The translations under genes were made by a program, and so were the position numbers. A DNA stretch of 64,000 nt from Radiobacillus deserti (lineage in GTDB: Bacteria; Bacillota; Bacilli; Bacillales; Amphibacillaceae): positions 3,551,399 through 3,615,398 of the forward strand of contig NZ_CP041666.1 in NCBI RefSeq assembly GCF_007301515.1. Direction: 5' to 3'. The notes below the pieces were generated by a model. The model was not told the origin of the DNA. It did no database searches and was given only the letters and a program-made list of their open reading frames with translations. Of this stretch, positions 34,417 to 43,865 are shown one piece after another (positions within the stretch are counted from its first letter, which is position 1; the number at the start of each line of letters is the position of its first letter).

Positions 34417-35910
34417 TTAGAATTGACCGGATGGATCTATTAGGGAACCATTTTTATACAGCTCAAAATGTAAGTGTACACCAGTAGAATTCCCAGTAGT
34501 ACCCATAACACCAATTTTACTACCTTGTGTTATGGTTTGACCAGCACTTACACTAATGGAAGAAAGGTGTGCATATACCGTACGGTAGCCGTTATTATGG
34601 TCAATGATGATCTTATTTCCATAACCACCATCGTCCCATCCAGCAGATACAACCGTCCCATTATCTGCAGCGAGAATATTACGGTTGCTTACTCCAGAAA
34701 TATCAATTCCTTTATGGAAAGAGCCCCATCTATGGCCTAATCCACTTGTGATAAATCCACCAACAGCAGGCCATTGCAAGTCTCCTGTTCCTCTAGAAGG
34801 TACTACCTTTGTTCCTTTTATAACGATTTCTTTTACAGGTTCTTTGGTCACTTTTTCGTTTAAAGCTTTTTTAGAAGAGATATTCCCGTTTACTTTTTGA
34901 ATGGCGTAATGAACCTGTTTAGACCCTTCCTGGCCTTTTTGTTTCACTTTTGTCTGTCCTTTATATAAATCATCAGATTCAATGACTTCTTTTTTATACG
35001 GAATGGTTTCGTCTACTAGCTTTTCTTCTTGAACGACAACATCGATAAATGGTTCATAATCCGTAACATTGATTTCTTGTCCAATCTGTAAAAGAGTCTC
35101 TTCAGTAATTTCTGGGTTTAATTCTAGTAATTTTTCTGTATCTAAGTTATACTTGGCTGCAATTTCTCCTAGTACTTCACCTTTTTGCACTTTATGAACC
35201 TTTTCCTTTAACGTACCTTTTTGTAAAAGCTTTAGGCCCTGCTCCACCGATAGAAGATCCTTTTCTTCTGCTTTTTCCTTGGTAATCGTAACCTCTTCCG
35301 ATAGATTTACATCTGTAATAATAGATTCGCCAACAGAAAGTTCCTTCTTCGGTCTTAAGACAACCTCTTTTAAACCAGGCACTACTACTTTTTCACTAAG
35401 TTTGCTAGTTTCCTCAAGTTTTTCTAATACTTCAGGCTTAACATATTTCTCCTTTAATTCATTTAGTGCTAGTTTTGCTGCTTCTTCACTCTCAAAATAA
35501 CCGACTACGTTCTCCCCAACTTTTAACACATAAGCATTTACTTTAATGGTAAGCTCATCCTCAAGAGCATTTAATACTTCACTGTTCTCTGATGGTTCAT
35601 TAAATACTTTTTCAGGAATATAGGAAATCGTTTCTCCAACAGTATATGAATAGTCTTTTTTGCCTTTTTTCTTTTCTTCTACTAGATTGTTTACAAAGGA
35701 CTCAATGACTTCTTTACTATCCACAGTACCAAAATGTTCTCCGTTCACGTAAACATGATAGACAGTAGACAAGTCACTGTTTTCTTCTCCATAGATAACT
35801 TGGAAGGTTAAGCTTAAACCAATGCAAGTTGTGATGGCTGTTTTCTTCCATAGACTATAGTTGCTTTTATTTTCTGAATCTAGCATTTGTTTTGTTCTCG
35901 TATTCCACAT
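34417..35910 (-). CDS. LysM-G5-M23 cell-wall peptidase, 497 aa
   Basis: An N-terminal hydrophobic segment (TAITTCIGLSLTFQVIYGEE, about 27-46) anchors or exports it. A LysM domain lies at about 244-290 (HKVQKGEVLGEIAAKYNLDTE), a G5-like segment follows (EEKLVDETIPYKKEVIESD), and the C-terminal M23 peptidase ends in GHRWGSFHKGIDISG, NGYRTVYAHLSSI and STGVHLHFELYKNGSLIDP (zinc His/Asp/His). It likely cleaves peptidoglycan cross-links. Same strand and directly upstream of the wal operon, a location common in Bacillaceae; may be WalR-controlled. Confidence 0.93.
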   Translation of the reverse strand: MWNTRTKQMLDSENKSNYSLWKKTAITTCIGLSLTFQVIYGEENSDLSTVYHVYVNGEHFGTVDSKEVIESFVNNLVEEKKKGKKDYSYTVGETISYIPEKVFNEPSENSEVLNALEDELTIKVNAYVLKVGENVVGYFESEEAAKLALNELKEKYVKPEVLEKLEETSKLSEKVVVPGLKEVVLRPKKELSVGESIITDVNLSEEVTITKEKAEEKDLLSVEQGLKLLQKGTLKEKVHKVQKGEVLGEIAAKYNLDTEKLLELNPEITEETLLQIGQEINVTDYEPFIDVVVQEEKLVDETIPYKKEVIESDDLYKGQTKVKQKGQEGSKQVHYAIQKVNGNISSKKALNEKVTKEPVKEIVIKGTKVVPSRGTGDLQWPAVGGFITSGLGHRWGSFHKGIDISGVSNRNILAADNGTVVSAGWDDGGYGNKIIIDHNNGYRTVYAHLSSISVSAGQTITQGSKIGVMGTTGNSTGVHLHFELYKNGSLIDPSGQF

Positions 35911-36029
35911 GGAAAAATCCTCCTATAAAACCCTGACTAGTGCATATTTTAAAACCTGCTGTACGTCTCTTTTGCTCCTTACCTAATCTATCATAGGAGA
36001 TAGGAAGAAAGAAATAGATATGAAGCTAT

Positions 36030-36046
36030 TGTAAAGGAACTGTATA
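36030..36046 (+). promoter_or_regulatory. Candidate WalR box upstream of the M23 peptidase
   Basis: TGTAAA-GGAAC-TGTATA matches TGTWAH-N5-TGTWAH with one mismatch in the second half. It lies in the 35911-36250 gap, 120 bases upstream of the peptidase start. I saw no riboswitch motif in that gap. Confidence 0.3.
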
Positions 36047-36250
36047 ATAGCTTCCAAATTTATACAAATTATAATTGTAAAATAGGAAAAAAGGTGAAAA
36101 ATGTAACTTTTTGGTAGGGTTTTTAAAGTGGAATTTTTCAATTATGTTACAAAAATTTCCTTGTGTTAGGTGGAAATACCCACCTTTTCTGTTCAATCTT
36201 TTGAGTAAATGAAATGAGGGTGTGACAAAAGTTTTATACATATAACAAAA

Positions 36251-36300
36251 TCCGAACCTTTATTCAGGATTCTTTCAAAAGAGTCGAATAAAGGTTCGGA
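36251..36300 (-). terminator. Intrinsic terminator of purA
   Basis: Perfect 15-base outer stem (TCCGAACCTTTATTC with its complement at 36286-36300) continued by an inner paired region; T-run on the minus strand. Confidence 0.85.
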
Positions 36301-36301
36301 A

Positions 36302-37603
36302 TTAGGTTCCACTTATTTGGCATAAACACTTCTTACAACATTCGTTTGTGATCGATCTGGACCAACTGAAAAAAATGGACAAAGGGATCCCCGTCAGTTG
36401 GGATATACGCTCCAAGTAATGTCTTGCGTTTTCAGGTAAATTGTCTAAGCTTTTCACACCCGTAATATCTTCCGTCCAACCAGGTAATTCTTCATAGACT
36501 GGCTTACATTGCGCTAAGGTTTTTAGGCTTGCTGGGAATTCTTCTATTACTTTCCCTTCATACTCATACGCCGTACAAATTTTGAGTGTCTTGATTCCGG
36601 TCAATACATCCAAAGAATTTAAGGAAAGATCCGTGATTCCACTTACACGGCGAGCATGTCTTACAACTACGCTGTCAAACCAACCAACACGACGTGGTCT
36701 CCCTGTCGTTGTACCATATTCTCGTCCAACTTCGCGGATTTGATCTCCAATTTCATTGTTCAGCTCTGTAGGGAATGGTCCATCTCCTACTCTTGTCGTA
36801 TATGCTTTGGAAACCCCAACAACGTGTTCAATTTTGGACGGGCCAACACCGGATCCAATCGTCACTCCTCCTGCAATTGGGTTAGAGGATGTAACAAATG
36901 GATATGTACCTTGGTCTATATCAAGCATAACACCTTGGGCACCCTCAAATAATACTCTTCGTCCAGCATCTAATGCATCGTTTAAGACAACAGACGTATC
37001 ACATACGTATTTTGCAACTTGCTGTCCATATTCGTAGTATTCATCTAAGATACTTTCTACGGAGATTGGTTCTTTATCATAGAGCTTTTCAAATACGCGA
37101 TTTTTTTCCTTTAAATTTTGCTCAAGCTTTTCTTTAAAGGCTTCTTTATCTAATAAATCGGCTACTCGAATTCCTACGCGGGCAGCTTTATCCATATAGG
37201 CAGGGCCAATCCCTTTCTTCGTTGTTCCGATTTTGTTGATTCCTTTTTCTTCCTCTTGTAAAACATCTAGTGCAAGGTGATAAGGCAATATCACATGTGC
37301 ACGATTAGAAATTCTAAGGTTATCTGTGTTAACTCCTTTATTATGTAAATAAGCTAACTCTTCTACTAATGCTTTAGGGTCTATTACCATTCCATTTCCA
37401 AGCACGCAGATTTTATCTTTGAAAAAGATACCAGATGGAATTAAGTGTAGCTTGTACGTGATACCGTCGAATTTAATCGTATGACCGGCATTATTACCAC
37501 CTTGGTAACGCGCAACTACCTCTGCATTTTGTGATAGAAAGTCGGTTATCTTTCCTTTTCCTTCGTCGCCCCACTGTGTTCCTACTACAACTACTGAAGA
37601 CAT
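36302..37603 (-). CDS. purA: Adenylosuccinate synthetase, frameshifted near the C terminus
   Basis: The body is canonical: VVGTQWGDEGKGKITDFLS (phosphate loop), QGGNNAGHTI, and GTTTGRPRRVGWFD. The protein joins IMP and aspartate using GTP in AMP synthesis. The normal tail should read [20 protein letters not shown], and the bases encode exactly that in the +1 frame; the read frame instead gives FFSWSRSITNECC. A run of seven A at 36369-36375 has one extra base. The lost SxGPDR segment contacts the GTP base in known structures. With six A the gene would end at 36313. Sequencing error or real mutation cannot be told apart here. Confidence 0.95.
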   Translation of the reverse strand: MSSVVVVGTQWGDEGKGKITDFLSQNAEVVARYQGGNNAGHTIKFDGITYKLHLIPSGIFFKDKICVLGNGMVIDPKALVEELAYLHNKGVNTDNLRISNRAHVILPYHLALDVLQEEEKGINKIGTTKKGIGPAYMDKAARVGIRVADLLDKEAFKEKLEQNLKEKNRVFEKLYDKEPISVESILDEYYEYGQQVAKYVCDTSVVLNDALDAGRRVLFEGAQGVMLDIDQGTYPFVTSSNPIAGGVTIGSGVGPSKIEHVVGVSKAYTTRVGDGPFPTELNNEIGDQIREVGREYGTTTGRPRRVGWFDSVVVRHARRVSGITDLSLNSLDVLTGIKTLKICTAYEYEGKVIEEFPASLKTLAQCKPVYEELPGWTEDITGVKSLDNLPENARHYLERISQLTGIPLSIFFSWSRSITNECCKKCLCQISGT

Positions 37604-37656
37604 GTAGGCACCCCCGCCTTATATTCTAATATTTGCATTTTACTCACAACACGCTA

Positions 37657-37736
37657 AGTTTAACAATGTAAAAATGGATTGTCAATCGAAATTCACGAAC
37701 ATTATTAAACGATATGGTTGTTTTTGTTCGTGTACC
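37657..37736 (-). promoter_or_regulatory. purA promoter with two inverted PurBoxes
   Basis: A perfect -35 TTGACA (plus TGTCAA at 37680-37685) pairs with a fair -10 (minus TAAACT, 37657-37662) at 17 bases. Just upstream, 37691-37706 (CACGAACATT core) and 37721-37736 (minus CACGAACAAAAA) are oppositely oriented PurR-type boxes. PurR repression at a PurBox pair is established for B. subtilis purA. Confidence 0.65.
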
Positions 37737-37780
37737 ATTCGACAGGTGACAGGCACGACCCGAGTTTGCTCGAATTTTGT
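37737..37780 (+). repeat. Possible dispersed Bacillaceae repeat fragment
   Basis: GACAGGTGACAGGCACGACC followed by CGAG-TTTG-CTCG resembles a short repeat I have seen in Bacillaceae intergenic regions. Only one copy lies in this window, so this is a weak call. Confidence 0.25.
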
Positions 37781-37785
37781 CTAAG

Positions 37786-37820
37786 AAAAGAGACACTATT
37801 CAAAGAATAGTGTCTCTTTT
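37786..37820 (-). terminator. Intrinsic terminator after dnaB
   Basis: Perfect 16-base stem with a three-base loop (arms 37786-37801 and 37805-37820). T-rich on both sides, so it may also act on the plus strand. Confidence 0.9.
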
Positions 37821-37831
37821 CTTATTTTATA

Positions 37832-39205
37832 TTATGCACCTGCACCTACTGGTGGGATGTCGCTTTCTTGATAGCGGTGATCTAGATCTACGAATTTGTT
37901 GTATTCTTTCACGAATGCTAATTCTACCGTTCCTACTGGACCGTTACGTTGCTTCGCTAAGATTATCTCAATAATGTTTTGTTTTTCAGATTCCTTATCA
38001 TAATAGTCATCACGATATAAGAAACCAACAATATCGGCATCTTGCTCAATACTTCCTGATTCACGTAAGTCAGACATCATGGGACGCTTGTCCTGTCGTT
38101 GCTCTACGCCACGAGACAGCTGTGATAAAGCTATCAAAGGAACATTTAATTCTCTTGCTAATGCTTTTAAGGATCTAGAAATCTCAGAAACTTCTTGTTG
38201 TCTATTCTCTTTAGAATTTACACTACCTTGAATCAATTGTAAGTAGTCTATTAAGATCATTCCTAGTCCACTTTCTTGTTTAAGACGACGACATTTCGAG
38301 CGGATTTCACTCACACGAATACCAGGCGTATCATCAATATAAATACCAGCATTGGACAAGCTCCCCATCGCCATGGTTAACTTGCTCCAGTCCTCTGCTT
38401 CCAAACTACCTGTACGGAGGCGTTGTGCATCGATGTTTCCTTCTGCACATAGCATACGAGATACGAGCTGTTCTGCCCCCATCTCCAAGCTAAAAATAGC
38501 TACATTTTCTTGGGCATGAATCGCAACGTTTTGGGCAATATTCAAGGCAAATGCTGTCTTACCTACGGAAGGACGTGCTGCAATAATAATTAAATCATTA
38601 CGCTGAAAGCCAGATGTGATTTTGTCTAAATCTCGATACCCAGTCGGTACACCCGTAACCGATGCATTATGATGATGTAGTTTTTCAATATCATCATATA
38701 CCTCAATTAGTACATCTTTAATATTTTTAAAAGCACCTGAGTTTTTGCGATTGGATACTTCCAAGATCGTCTTTTCCGCTTCGTTTACAACATCATCGAC
38801 TTCTTCTTCTTTTTCAAAGCTATTGGTTACAATATCAGTAGCAGTCCGAATTAATCTACGAAGTAACGCCTTTTCATCTACAATTCTACTATAATACTCA
38901 ATATTAGCTGCAGTAGGTACAGAGTTTGCTAAATCACTAAGATAAGAGACTCCTCCTACTTCATCCAACAGCTTTGCATTTGCTAATGCTGTTGTCACCG
39001 TAACAATATCTATTGGTTCCCCTTTATCCGATAAACTCACCATTACACTAAAAATGCGTTGGTGACTAGCTCGATAAAAATCATCTGGCGTTAGAATCTC
39101 GGATGCTCTAGAAAGGGCTTCTGGTTCAAGAAATATCGCACCGAGCACCGCTTGTTCTGCTTCTATATTATGGGGTGGGGTACGATCATTCCATAATTCA
39201 CTCAT
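37832..39205 (-). CDS. dnaB: Replicative DNA helicase (DnaB family; DnaC in B. subtilis)
   Basis: 457 aa hexameric helicase. The N-terminal domain starts PPHNIEAEQAVLGAIFLEPE, followed by the RecA-like core with Walker A AARPSVGKTAFALNIA, DnaB motif DYLQLIQGSVNSKENRQQEV and SQLSRGVEQR. It unwinds DNA ahead of the replication fork. It lies downstream of rplI (70-base gap) as in B. subtilis, where the gene is called dnaC. Confidence 0.97.
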   Translation of the reverse strand: MSELWNDRTPPHNIEAEQAVLGAIFLEPEALSRASEILTPDDFYRASHQRIFSVMVSLSDKGEPIDIVTVTTALANAKLLDEVGGVSYLSDLANSVPTAANIEYYSRIVDEKALLRRLIRTATDIVTNSFEKEEEVDDVVNEAEKTILEVSNRKNSGAFKNIKDVLIEVYDDIEKLHHHNASVTGVPTGYRDLDKITSGFQRNDLIIIAARPSVGKTAFALNIAQNVAIHAQENVAIFSLEMGAEQLVSRMLCAEGNIDAQRLRTGSLEAEDWSKLTMAMGSLSNAGIYIDDTPGIRVSEIRSKCRRLKQESGLGMILIDYLQLIQGSVNSKENRQQEVSEISRSLKALARELNVPLIALSQLSRGVEQRQDKRPMMSDLRESGSIEQDADIVGFLYRDDYYDKESEKQNIIEIILAKQRNGPVGTVELAFVKEYNKFVDLDHRYQESDIPPVGAGA

Positions 39206-39274
39206 CGTGCGCTTCCTCCTTCACTCTATGAAAACGAAACGAGGCTAACCTTAACCAGGTGGAGCCCATTCTTC

Positions 39275-39721
39275 TTATTCTTCCGTTACATGCACTTTGA
39301 TGGTTCCTGTTACTTCAGGGTGCAACTTTACTGGTACATTGCTATAACCTAATGCACGAATTGGGTTATCTAACTCAATCTTACGCTTGTCCAATTTAAT
39401 TTTATGAGATTTTTTTAGCTCATCTGCAATTTGTTTGCTTGTTATGGACCCGAAAAGTCTTCCACCTTCTCCAGATTTCGCTTTTAGTTCTACAGTAAGA
39501 TTTTCTAGGGTTGCTTTTAGTTTTTTTGCATCTTCTACTTCTTCTTGCGCTAATTGCTTCTCTTTATTTTTTTGCGCTTCTAACGCTTTTAAGTTTCCAC
39601 CTGTCGCTTCTACAGCCAGGTTGTTTTTTAATAGATAGTTTCTTGCATATCCATCGGATACGTTTTTAACTTCTCCCTTTTTCCCTTTCCCTTTTACATC
39701 CTCTAAAAAGATTACTTTCAT
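39275..39721 (-). CDS. rplI: 50S ribosomal protein L9
   Basis: 148 aa: MKVIFLEDVKGKGKKGEVKNV, then DGYARNYLLKNNLAVEAT, the L9 signature; the central helix and a C-terminal domain ending KLHPEVTGTIKVHVTEE follow. Standard length. Its start overlaps the gdpP stop by four bases (ATGA), so the two are translationally coupled. Confidence 0.97.
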   Translation of the reverse strand: MKVIFLEDVKGKGKKGEVKNVSDGYARNYLLKNNLAVEATGGNLKALEAQKNKEKQLAQEEVEDAKKLKATLENLTVELKAKSGEGGRLFGSITSKQIADELKKSHKIKLDKRKIELDNPIRALGYSNVPVKLHPEVTGTIKVHVTEE

Positions 39722-41691
39722 TCTGAGTCTCCCCCTTCGAAATACTCATCAATAATGGATTGTAATTGCTCTCGAGCTTCTTCTAATGTAACATCATCTA
39801 GTTGCGTCGCAGCATTCGTGAGGTGTCCACCACCATTCATTTTTTCCATGATGATTTGGACGTTTATATCTCCTAAAGAACGGGCACTAATGCCTATCCG
39901 ACCGTCGGAGCGCTCCGATATAACAAAGGATGCTTTAATCCCACTCATCGTCAGCAATGTGTCTGCGGCTTGCGCAATAATAACAGGACCAAGTGTATTC
40001 CCTTGTTCGCCGACTGATATGGCGACACCTTCTCGATAGATTTTAGTATTCTCTATTAAATGACTTCGCTCTATATATATATCCAAATCTTCTTTCATAA
40101 ACTTCTGCACGAGCACTGTGTCCGCACCTTTTGAACGGAGATAGGAAGCCGCATCAAATGTACGGGATCCAGTACGGAGTGTGAAACTTTTTGTATCTAC
40201 AATAATACCAGAGAGTAGTGCTGTAGATTCTAACATATTTAATTTCAAATTTTTTGGTTGATATTCTAATAGCTCTGTTACAAGCTCCGCTGTAGAAGAG
40301 GCATATGGCTCCATATATACAAGCGTTGGGTTTTCGATAAACTCTTCTGCACGACGATGGTGATCGATGACCACCACGTGCTCTGATTTATTTAATAATC
40401 TCGACTCTGCGACTAACGAAGGCTTATGCGTATCTACAACGACTAACAATGTGTTTTTGGATACAATGTCCATCGCATGGTCTGGCGGAATAAAATGGGA
40501 CCAAAGATCTTCCTCTAAACGGATCTCTTCCACTAATCGTTGAACCCCTGTATCAATATCATCATGGTCTAACACGATATAACCATCCACGTCATTGGCC
40601 TGTGCAATTTTTAAAATTCCGATTGCTGCTCCAATGGAATCCATGTCGGGAGATTTATGTCCCATAATAAGAACTTTATCACTTTCACTCACAAGCTCTT
40701 TTAAAGCATGGGAGATAACACGTGCACGTACTCGCGTTCTCTTTTCCATTGGATTTGTTTTTCCACCATAAAATCGAACCTTGCCAGATTCCTCCTTAAT
40801 GGCAACTTGATCTCCACCGCGTCCCAATGCTAAATCAAGGCTGGACTGAGCTAGTTCTCCAAGTGTCGGTAAGGAAACTTCTCCAGAACCAATTCCGATA
40901 CTTAGGGTCAACGGTACGTTTCGATCCGATATAAGTTCGCGAACCTCATCTAAAATTTCAAATTTGGTTTTCTCTAATTGCCTAAGAATTTGCTTGTTCA
41001 TCACAGCTAAAAAACGCTCTTGTGAAGTTCGTTTTAAATAAATGCCATATTGATTCGACCATTCATTTAAAATGGAAGTCACTCGGGAGTTTATTTGACT
41101 TTTCGCTGTATCATCCATTGCTTGCGTGATTTCTTCATAGTTATCAAGAAAAATAATTCCTAAAATTGTCTGCTCATTGAAATATAAATTTTGAATTTCT
41201 TTTTGTTTCGTCCGGTCAAAGAAGTAAAGCAATCGCTCTTCTTTTTTAATCACAACTTGAAAATCAAACGCATCGATTGGTAACCATATATCGTTTTTTT
41301 CCTCTTTTATAGCTGTAACGATATCATCTGATAATTCTCGTAGTGACTTTCCTACTAGCGTTTCATCCTCCGTAAATTGATTCATATACGGATTTACCCA
41401 TTCAATAAGAAAATCATCACTAAATAATGCAATCCCAATGGGCATCTCCAGTAATGCTTCTTCCCCTACCTTTTTCACTCGATGGGATAACGTACTAATG
41501 TATTCTTCTGTCTCTACAACAATATTACGTTCCATTTTAACGCTGTAGTAAATAGAGGCAATTAATAAGGCTGTCATAATCAGGCCAATAATCCATTGAA
41601 AATACCAAATAAAGCCTAAACAGATGACAGACAAAACATATATGATTTGTAAATGGCCACTCATGGATGGCTTTTTAATAAAGTCAGGCAT
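39718..41691 (-). CDS. gdpP: GdpP (YybT), c-di-AMP phosphodiesterase
   Basis: 657 aa: two N-terminal membrane helices (VICLGFIWYFQWIIGLIMTALL and neighbours), a PAS-like domain (IGIALFSDDFLIEWVNPYMN), a degenerate GGDEF domain, and a DHH/DHHA1 module (MGHKSPDMDSIGAAIG, VVDTHKPS, VVIDHHRRAEEF, GGGHLTNAATQL). It hydrolyses c-di-AMP, the potassium and wall second messenger. The order yybS-gdpP-rplI-dnaB is that of B. subtilis. Confidence 0.97.
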   Translation of the reverse strand: MPDFIKKPSMSGHLQIIYVLSVICLGFIWYFQWIIGLIMTALLIASIYYSVKMERNIVVETEEYISTLSHRVKKVGEEALLEMPIGIALFSDDFLIEWVNPYMNQFTEDETLVGKSLRELSDDIVTAIKEEKNDIWLPIDAFDFQVVIKKEERLLYFFDRTKQKEIQNLYFNEQTILGIIFLDNYEEITQAMDDTAKSQINSRVTSILNEWSNQYGIYLKRTSQERFLAVMNKQILRQLEKTKFEILDEVRELISDRNVPLTLSIGIGSGEVSLPTLGELAQSSLDLALGRGGDQVAIKEESGKVRFYGGKTNPMEKRTRVRARVISHALKELVSESDKVLIMGHKSPDMDSIGAAIGILKIAQANDVDGYIVLDHDDIDTGVQRLVEEIRLEEDLWSHFIPPDHAMDIVSKNTLLVVVDTHKPSLVAESRLLNKSEHVVVIDHHRRAEEFIENPTLVYMEPYASSTAELVTELLEYQPKNLKLNMLESTALLSGIIVDTKSFTLRTGSRTFDAASYLRSKGADTVLVQKFMKEDLDIYIERSHLIENTKIYREGVAISVGEQGNTLGPVIIAQAADTLLTMSGIKASFVISERSDGRIGISARSLGDINVQIIMEKMNGGGHLTNAATQLDDVTLEEAREQLQSIIDEYFEGGDSE

Positions 41692-41808
41692 ATCTTTCAG
41701 CTCCTAAAACTATACTCCGAGCTATATACATGTTCGGCTAGGAAGTACATGAAATAAAACCAATTGCAACGAACCTTCAGACTCCTCCTAGCTAGCGTCT
41801 CATGTGAC

Positions 41809-42756
41809 CTACTTTTTCTTTTCATCTGTTATTCGATCTCGTAATCCGAAACCTAAATCAATTATACCTAAGATTCGGATAAGATACAGTCCTATGAAAG
41901 GAAAAAGAACCGAAAAGACTATAGTAATAACTGGAATTGCCTTTGATAATTTTTTCGTGTGTGTATAAAAGAAAATAAAGGATAAACCTTGTAGAATCAC
42001 TAAGAATCCAGCTAAATTACTAATGTTTATTGCAGCTTGGTACAGCATTCCGGATTTTTCGGTCACTATCCACATTAATACAATACCGATGAAATAAAAC
42101 CAAACAACGGAAACTGGAAGTCGAAATTGTCGGAATGGCGGAAACGTCAGCTTTCTTTTTTCCGACACGTATATTATTTTATAACCTAACCACTGTGCAA
42201 GGAAAGCTAATAGGATGCCAATTACTGCAAAGACGACGGGTAGTAAATCGATCACATAAAGCATTTGCTCTAGGACTAAATCCATGTTCGCTTCAGATGC
42301 ATCTAATCCGAACGATGTTAGCATCTCTTCACTTGTCTGAATAGATTCGTGAATAGCTTGTCGTATTTCTTCCACTATGTGGATTGAAAATGCAGACTGA
42401 ATAAAAAGAAAGCCTAACATTATTCCTAAAATGGAGCCAACAGAGCCTCTTGCCCACGATTCATATGGACCTCGCTTTTGGTGAATGGATTCTCCTAGCA
42501 TCGTTCCCGTTAATACCGCTACTAGACTAAAAGGAACGGTTATGATGGAGAATAAAACCGTCGTAAAAAACACGGTAATAAGTGCAAAGATACTACCGGG
42601 TTTCCACCCATATCTTGAAGTAAATAAGAGAAATGGGATAGGTAAGAAAAATACAGTTAATAGCTCGATTCCAGGAATCATGAGCGTACATAAAAGCAAT
42701 ACACTATATACAGCTACTTGTATCAATCCTGTGAGAAGCTGATTTCGATTATTCAT
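41809..42756 (-). CDS. yybS: YybS-like DUF2232 membrane protein
   Basis: 315 aa with about eight membrane segments, for example GLIQVAVYSVLLLCTLMIPG and FFIGIVLMWIVTEKSGM-type helices. Position directly upstream of gdpP and the DUF2232 pattern agree with B. subtilis YybS. Function unknown. It is the first gene of the yybS-gdpP-rplI-dnaB unit; a promoter and a terminator-like hairpin lie upstream. Confidence 0.88.
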   Translation of the reverse strand: MNNRNQLLTGLIQVAVYSVLLLCTLMIPGIELLTVFFLPIPFLLFTSRYGWKPGSIFALITVFFTTVLFSIITVPFSLVAVLTGTMLGESIHQKRGPYESWARGSVGSILGIMLGFLFIQSAFSIHIVEEIRQAIHESIQTSEEMLTSFGLDASEANMDLVLEQMLYVIDLLPVVFAVIGILLAFLAQWLGYKIIYVSEKRKLTFPPFRQFRLPVSVVWFYFIGIVLMWIVTEKSGMLYQAAINISNLAGFLVILQGLSFIFFYTHTKKLSKAIPVITIVFSVLFPFIGLYLIRILGIIDLGFGLRDRITDEKKK

Positions 42757-42837
42757 ATTTTGGACACCCCAAACTATTTTGTATTCCTATTTTCACCCCG
42801 GATATACATTTTGTTCCTAATTATGGTCTTTACGGAG

Positions 42838-42961
42838 AAAAAGCACAGCTAAAGCCGCTGTGCAATCTAGGTTCATCATACCTATGATGATTAGCTTATA
42901 GACCCATTCCGTAATCAAACATGATAACGCCATTATAATCTATTTACGTTTTAAAGTACAA
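42838..42961 (-). ncRNA. Candidate small RNA or attenuator leader upstream of yybS
   Basis: Minus-strand promoter: TTGTAC (42956-42961) and TATAAT (42932-42937), 18-base spacer. About 60 bases downstream lies GCACAGC...GCTGTGC (42843-42863) followed by T5 (42838-42842). A hairpin (TCATCAT...ATGATGA) sits between. The transcript would be about 88 nt, or an attenuated leader for yybS-gdpP-rplI-dnaB. No coding content is convincing. Confidence 0.4.
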
Positions 42962-43033
42962 ATTATGTAGATACAGATGGCTCCTTTTCGAAGCTATTGT
43001 ATAATAGACAGTAATATTGGGAGGGGGCGTATC

Positions 43034-43825
43034 ATGATTAAAGCTGTATTTTTAGATTTAGATGATACTTTGCTATGGGATAAAAAAAGTGTACAAGTAG
43101 CCTTTCATAAGACTTGTACACTTGCAGAGGAACGCTTAGGTATAGATGCGAAGCAGCTGGAATCTGCTGTGAGAGCAGAGGCTATAAAATTATATCAATC
43201 GTACTCTTTTTATCCTTTTACAAAAAAAATTGGAATTAATCCATTTGAGGGTCTTTGGGGGACATTTGAAGATCAAAAGGATGAGTTTATCACCATGAAT
43301 AAAATCATCCCGCAATATCAACAGGATGCTTGGATAAACGGATTGCGAGCATTGGGAATTGATAATCCGTATTTCGGTAAAGAGTTAGCCAAAACATTTC
43401 CTAAGATGAGGAAAGCTAGTCCATTTCTGTATGAAGATAGCTTAGACGTTTTGGATAAGCTTCAAGCCGACTACCGATTATTGTTAGTAACGAATGGGTC
43501 CCCTCAACTACAAAAAACAAAATTAACCATTACACCTGAACTTGCACCTTATTTTGAACATATTCTAATTTCCGGAGATTTCGGGATTGGAAAACCAGAT
43601 CCAAGCATTTTTAAACATGCATTAGAGCTTGTTTCCCTTTCTCCTGATGAGGTCATCATGGTTGGGGATAATTTGTTAACAGATATTCTAGGAGCCTCCA
43701 AATCTCAAATAAAATCTGTCTGGATTAATAGAGAAGAAAACGAGCTGCATACTGTGGCTCCTACTTATCAAATTCATTCACTATCTGAATTACCAGAGCT
43801 ACTAAATAACATAAATAGTAACTAA
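43034..43825 (+). CDS. HAD-superfamily hydrolase
   Basis: 263 aa. Motif I FLDLDDTLLW (nucleophile Asp), motif II LLVTNGSPQLQ, motif III GKPDPSIF and motif IV VGDNLLTDILGA are all present, with a helical cap after residue 25. Likely a phosphatase on a small phosphorylated metabolite; substrate unknown. The frame is open from 42977, but GGGAGGGGG precedes ATG 43034. It is isolated on the plus strand between two minus-strand groups. Confidence 0.9.
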   Translation: MIKAVFLDLDDTLLWDKKSVQVAFHKTCTLAEERLGIDAKQLESAVRAEAIKLYQSYSFYPFTKKIGINPFEGLWGTFEDQKDEFITMNKIIPQYQQDAWINGLRALGIDNPYFGKELAKTFPKMRKASPFLYEDSLDVLDKLQADYRLLLVTNGSPQLQKTKLTITPELAPYFEHILISGDFGIGKPDPSIFKHALELVSLSPDEVIMVGDNLLTDILGASKSQIKSVWINREENELHTVAPTYQIHSLSELPELLNNINSN

Positions 43826-43830
43826 TAAAA

Positions 43831-43859
43831 GCAGGCATTATCTATAGGATAATGCCTGC
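43831..43859 (-). terminator. Intrinsic terminator of serA
   Basis: Perfect 12-base stem GCAGGCATTATC / GATAATGCCTGC with loop TATAG; T-rich tail on the minus strand. It may also serve the plus-strand HAD gene. Confidence 0.85.
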
Positions 43860-43865
43860 CACCAC

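Noticed and set aside
28656..35910. Plus-strand frames across the wal and peptidase genes
   Set aside because: All lie opposite strongly conserved minus-strand genes and lack ribosome binding sites; shadows.
36026..36241. 71-codon minus-strand frame upstream of the M23 peptidase
   Set aside because: Overlaps promoter-type AT-rich sequence and hairpins, no ribosome binding site.
42896..42922. Eight-codon frame MFDYGMGL in the candidate leader RNA
   Set aside because: Starts about three bases after the predicted transcription start and has no ribosome binding site.
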